Below, piece by piece: positions 61,271 through 64,000 of a DNA stretch of 64,000 nt. The notes under the pieces are model-generated. The model did no database searches. It saw only the letters and a program-made list of their open reading frames with translations, and had not been told where the DNA came from. Origin of the DNA: Sulfotelmatobacter sp963788225 (GTDB taxonomy: Bacteria; Acidobacteriota; Terriglobia; Terriglobales; Acidobacteriaceae); assembly GCA_963788225.1 (NCBI GenBank), contig CAWBGI010000007.1, positions 385,519-449,518 on the forward strand, written 5' to 3'. Position 1 is the stretch's first letter; every line of letters starts with the position of its first letter. The position numbers and the translations under genes are program-made.

Positions 61271-62575
61271 TCACTGCGCCGGCCCCTGATTCGCCTGACT
61301 CTTCGCCACTGCCGGACTCGGCTTCTGCCCGCCGCTGCGGACGGCAGGCTTTTTCACTGCTGTAGACGTCATCGGCTTGACTGTCAACGGCGTCTTCTTC
61401 GCGCCTGCAGTTGCTTTGGACTTCACCGTCGTCTTTCTCATCTTGGCCCTGGATTTTGCAGCCGATTTCTTGCCGCCGGCCGCGGCCTTCGGGTTCAGTT
61501 TCTTCTCCGTCAATTCAAACGCCGGCTTAGGCACGGCACGATCATGCGGTGGCAAGTGTGTGATCAGCGCGGCCGGCTTCACTCCCGCTGCTACCGCCGT
61601 TTTCGCCGCCGCCGGGGTCAGCGGTGCCGTCTTCGCGGCGCGCTGCATATCCGGATTCACGATGATCTGATTGTCGTAGCGCAGATCCACCGACTCCAGC
61701 TTTTGGAACTGCTGCCGCCAGCCCCGGGCATGAGTCACAAAAATCTTGTAGCGCCGCAGATAATCCGACGAGCCCAGATGCACCAGCACATCGCCCGCCG
61801 GGTCGTTCACCCGCACCTTCACATCCTCCAGGTCGGAAAGATCCACTTCGCTCAGGTCTTGCGAATATCGCGCCCCGCCAGAATCCAGGTCGCGCACCAT
61901 TTCGGCATAAACTTTCATTCGCGGCGTTCGCGTCGATAGCGGCTCGCCCGGATTCATTCCCAGGATCACGGGGAAGGAATACTTGTGCTTAGGCGTCAAC
62001 TCCATCAGCGTTCCGCCCGCGTCGATCAATGACATGCGCGGCCCCACGCGCGCGAACGCCACCGGAGTGCGCTCGTGAATCTCAACTTTCAGGCGGTTGG
62101 GAACAAACCGCATTACGCTGGCCGATTCCACCCACGGAATCTGCTCCAGTTGCGCCTTCTGCTGCGCCAGTGGAATAAAAAATATGTTGCGGCCAATGTC
62201 GGCGCCCATCACCTCCATGATTTGCGCCTTGGTCACGCTGTGCATGCCAGCGACCTCGATGTTGTCGCTCGACTCCACGCGGAATCGCCACGAGTGCTCG
62301 CCGTAGTGATAAAGCCCGGCTAGAGCCAGGCCCATCAGGCACACCACGCCCGCCGCCACGGCAGCCCACAGCAATCCGTTGGCAGTTTTTCTGGGAAGCG
62401 TACTTCGACGGGCGGAGACGCGCTTCTGCCCGCGCAGAAACGGAGATTCCTCATCCACATCCAGGTCAACCAGTCGCGCGTCCATGTCAGAGTCATGGAC
62501 CTCCTCACGCGCACGTTCGGCGCTGGGTGGGTACAACTCTTCCTGCAAGATGGTGGGGCCCGATTTCCGCGCCAT
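61271..62575 (-). CDS. ftsQ: cell division protein FtsQ with long basic C-terminal tail
   Basis: A 434-residue bitopic division protein. The cytoplasmic N-terminal 80 residues are acidic then basic (DMDARLVDLDVDEESPFLRG), the membrane helix is LLWAAVAAGVVCLMGLALAG, and the POTRA domain runs from IEVAGMHSVTKAQIMEVMGA to VPNRLKVEIHERTPVAFARVG. The beta domain follows to about 305. The last 120 residues are a Lys/Ala/Pro-rich tail (KKSAAKSRAKMRKTTVKSK, TPLTVKPMTSTAVKKPAV). FtsQ in well-studied bacteria is about 260-300 residues, so this tail is extra. First gene of the ftsQAZ block; its start shows no strong ribosome site. Confidence 0.88.
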   Translation of the reverse strand: MARKSGPTILQEELYPPSAERAREEVHDSDMDARLVDLDVDEESPFLRGQKRVSARRSTLPRKTANGLLWAAVAAGVVCLMGLALAGLYHYGEHSWRFRVESSDNIEVAGMHSVTKAQIMEVMGADIGRNIFFIPLAQQKAQLEQIPWVESASVMRFVPNRLKVEIHERTPVAFARVGPRMSLIDAGGTLMELTPKHKYSFPVILGMNPGEPLSTRTPRMKVYAEMVRDLDSGGARYSQDLSEVDLSDLEDVKVRVNDPAGDVLVHLGSSDYLRRYKIFVTHARGWRQQFQKLESVDLRYDNQIIVNPDMQRAAKTAPLTPAAAKTAVAAGVKPAALITHLPPHDRAVPKPAFELTEKKLNPKAAAGGKKSAAKSRAKMRKTTVKSKATAGAKKTPLTVKPMTSTAVKKPAVRSGGQKPSPAVAKSQANQGPAQ

Positions 62576-62843
62576 CAGTTCAGGTCAGTTGTCGTGAGGA
62601 ATCGCTGAGCCTTCAAACTATAACTTTTTTTCGCGGAGAGAGATAGACAAAATGTTGGTTCTTTTTCACAGGCGGGAATCGGATTGGGAATCAGCTCTCA
62701 GAGGTGGACCACGAACCGTGTGGCGACGGGCGCCTTCGCCCGTCCGGCCTGGGCGAAGCCCTGCCGCTCCGAGCACAAGACTAACCACAAAAAAGCGGAC
62801 GCGGCAGTTTCGCCGCGCCCGCTTTTCCAGGAGGATAGAATTC
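62576..62843 (-). terminator. terminator and intergenic region upstream of ftsQ
   Basis: At 62791-62826, on the minus strand, nested stems AAAAGCGG/CCGCTTTT and GCCGCG/CGCGGC (loop of six bases), ending in TTTTTT, make an intrinsic terminator for the secreted protein at 62844. A second perfect hairpin GACGGGCG-CCTT-CGCCCGTC is at 62725-62744. No gene is seen between them and ftsQ. Confidence 0.75.
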
Positions 62844-63374
62844 TTAAACTGGCCCAGGTCCCAGGTCGACATGCACCACCGGCGCCGAAATCTTGATCTC
62901 AGGCAACTCCGGAACATCGACGCGCACGCGGGGAACATTCACGCGCACCCGCGGACAAGCCACAACCGGAGCCGTCACAGAATCAAACACAACCGGAGCC
63001 AGACGCACGCGGGCAACCCGCGCCTCAATCCGCGCCCGATTGGCTTCGACTCGGGCCAATGCCGCTTCTTGCCGGGCCGACATGGCTTCAAAGCGGGCCA
63101 TCCCGTTCTGTGTCCGCGCGATCTTGGTCTGGACACGCGCAATCGCGGTGGCGACTCTGCAGGAAGCAGTTTCATTCCGCGCCACCACGAGGTCGGTTTT
63201 CTCTATGATCCGGTCGCCGTGCGCCGAAGCCAGGTACCCAAAGGCCTCCGACTGTTGCACTACCCGGTCCACAATGCGGTGAGCCCAGGCCGCTCCACCA
63301 TCGTGATAGAAGCCGTTCAACCCCAGCGCCAACACCCCAGCCGTCAGCCAGGCCCAACCCTGTGTAGTCTTCAT
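62844..63374 (-). CDS. exported helical protein with repeated VRVxVP C-terminus
   Basis: A 176-residue exported protein with signal MKTTQGWAWLTAGVLALGLN. The middle is a helix rich in Ala and Arg with repeated AxxRxEAxxAR (ARFEAMSARQEAALARVEAN). The C-terminal 40 residues alternate VRVNVPRVRVDVPELPEIKI, which looks like exposed strands. I do not recognise the family; it seems a lineage-specific envelope protein. It has its own terminator (62791-62826) and is separated from ftsQ, so its closeness to division genes may be accidental. Confidence 0.6.
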   Translation of the reverse strand: MKTTQGWAWLTAGVLALGLNGFYHDGGAAWAHRIVDRVVQQSEAFGYLASAHGDRIIEKTDLVVARNETASCRVATAIARVQTKIARTQNGMARFEAMSARQEAALARVEANRARIEARVARVRLAPVVFDSVTAPVVACPRVRVNVPRVRVDVPELPEIKISAPVVHVDLGPGPV

Positions 63375-63463
63375 GGCCTTATCTCCATCTGGCAGATTGG
63401 ACGGACCTAGACCAAATCCGTTAGCAGTGGAAGATACGCAGCCGCCGGGAATTTAGTTCCTTC

Positions 63464-63649
63464 TTATTCCAAACGCCGACGCGACAGCAGCGCGGCAGTT
63501 TCCCACTGCGCTTCAAGGCGGGTGATGCGGCGGTCGTGCTCGCGTAACTCCACGGCCACATCCCTAAGTTCCTGCGAGGTTCGACGCAATTCGTCTGAGA
63601 GTTTCAAGGCCGACTGCACGGCGGCAACCGCCTCGCTGAACACGCTCAT
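63464..63649 (-). CDS. small coiled-coil protein paired with a RHH protein
   Basis: A 61-residue protein (MSVFSEAVAAVQSALKLSDE...) that is almost all amphipathic helix, with heptad-like hydrophobic positions and many Arg and Glu. Its start overlaps the stop of the RHH gene by four bases (ATGA). The predicted product has no nuclease, kinase or acetyltransferase motif. Second gene of a two-gene operon; a partner of the RHH protein is the simplest reading. Function unknown. Confidence 0.55.
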   Translation of the reverse strand: MSVFSEAVAAVQSALKLSDELRRTSQELRDVAVELREHDRRITRLEAQWETAALLSRRRLE

Positions 63650-63927
63650 GCCCGACCCTCCGGCGAATCTGTTTTGCGGCGTGCTCTCAGGTCGCTAAGG
63701 ATCGCCCGTGTTTCGTCCAGGTTGCGCCGCACCGCGGCTCGCGTCGCAGTCACTTCTTTACGGAGAAGCGCGGTCAGCTCCGCCAACGCGGCCTCTTCGT
63801 CGCCCACCCGTTGCTCACAGCGTGTGCGGACTAGTTCCCCCACGCTGATTCCGGCCTTGCTCGCCTCTTTGCGCAGCCAATCCCGGAAGGCGGGTGTCGT
63901 CAGAACCTGCAATCTGGCTGTTCTCAT
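63646..63927 (-). CDS. ribbon-helix-helix DNA-binding protein with coiled-coil tail
   Basis: A 93-residue protein. RLQVLTTPAFRDWLRKEASK supplies the strand and first helix, and ISVGELVRTRCEQRVG the second helix of a RHH (CopG-like) fold. The C-terminal half (EEAALAELTALLRKEVTATRAAVRRN) is a long amphipathic helix that could pair with the helical partner. AAGGG precedes the ATG at good spacing. A perfect palindrome lies 20 bases upstream (63947-63974), which suggests self-repression. Confidence 0.65.
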   Translation of the reverse strand: MRTARLQVLTTPAFRDWLRKEASKAGISVGELVRTRCEQRVGDEEAALAELTALLRKEVTATRAAVRRNLDETRAILSDLRARRKTDSPEGRA

Positions 63928-63946
63928 TACCGCCGCCCTTCTGTAT

Positions 63947-63974
63947 GCACATGAGCATAAACATGCTCATGTGC
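63947..63974 (-). promoter_or_regulatory. perfect palindromic operator upstream of the RHH pair
   Basis: GCACATGAGCAT-aaac-ATGCTCATGTGC, two perfect 12-base arms with a four-base spacer, 19 bases ahead of the ATG at 63927. Each arm contains ATGnnCAT, itself nearly palindromic, so two protein dimers could bind. At 63985-64000 is another perfect hairpin, CGCATCG-cc-CGATGCG. Confidence 0.75.
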
Positions 63975-64000
63975 TCTATTCTACCGCATCGCCCGATGCG

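Overview
The window looks like a chromosomal segment of an Acidobacteriota bacterium, probably class Terriglobia near the Koribacter-type lineages. This is inferred from gene content, not from a marker-gene search. The evidence is a high-GC sequence, several CRTAC1-type FG-GAP/ASPIC-UnbV proteins, a multihaem cytochrome with TPRs, an Oar-like TonB receptor with an N-terminal carboxypeptidase-regulatory domain, a GWxTD protein, and an ftsQ-ftsA-ftsZ block.

Layout. 0-6 kb: MidA methyltransferase (cut by the window edge), 3-hydroxyacyl-CoA dehydrogenase with a coupled small protein, a HAD phosphatase, a hemerythrin, and a two-domain acyltransferase resembling OlsF. 6-15 kb: a tandem-permease ABC transporter with its ATPase, 4-alpha-glucanotransferase, a SurA/PpiD-type chaperone, an APC permease, and a RHH/ParE toxin-antitoxin pair whose operators lie on its promoter. 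15-23.5 kb: a three-gene operon of multihaem cytochrome c/TPR, CRTAC1 protein, and TPR-CRTAC1 lipoprotein. 23.5-32 kb: pseudouridine synthase, rhodanese, two secreted repeat proteins (one ending in an alpha/beta-hydrolase), a fourth FG-GAP protein, and nicotinate phosphoribosyltransferase. 32-37.6 kb: a CUT1-type sugar ABC operon (Tat-exported binding protein, ATPase, two permeases) followed by a frameshifted winged-helix gene. 37.6-41 kb: a decayed zone with a broken cstA carrying an inverted internal piece, an intact porin, and a broken short-chain fatty acid transporter ending at tRNA-Lys(CTT). 41-54 kb: a PilZ protein, a coupled coiled-coil/TPR pair, the TonB receptor, and a GWxTD/carboxypeptidase-regulatory pair. 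52.5-58 kb: a MacA-like adaptor and MacB-like ATPase without a permease, a PAS-GAF-GGDEF diguanylate cyclase, and a penicillin-binding transpeptidase. 58.5-64 kb: ftsZ, ftsA (one-base frameshift), ftsQ with a long basic tail, a conserved secreted protein, and a small RHH/coiled-coil pair with a perfect palindromic operator at the window end.

The most unusual cross-window pattern is a set of imperfect short-period repeats whose two arms are inverted. Each locus has its own unit, and most sit just 3' of stop codons. In two places related repeats have become coding sequence. The strongest single oddities are the cstA inversion, the single-base frameshifts in ftsA and the winged-helix gene, the cytochrome/CRTAC1 operon, and the two RHH loci with readable operators.
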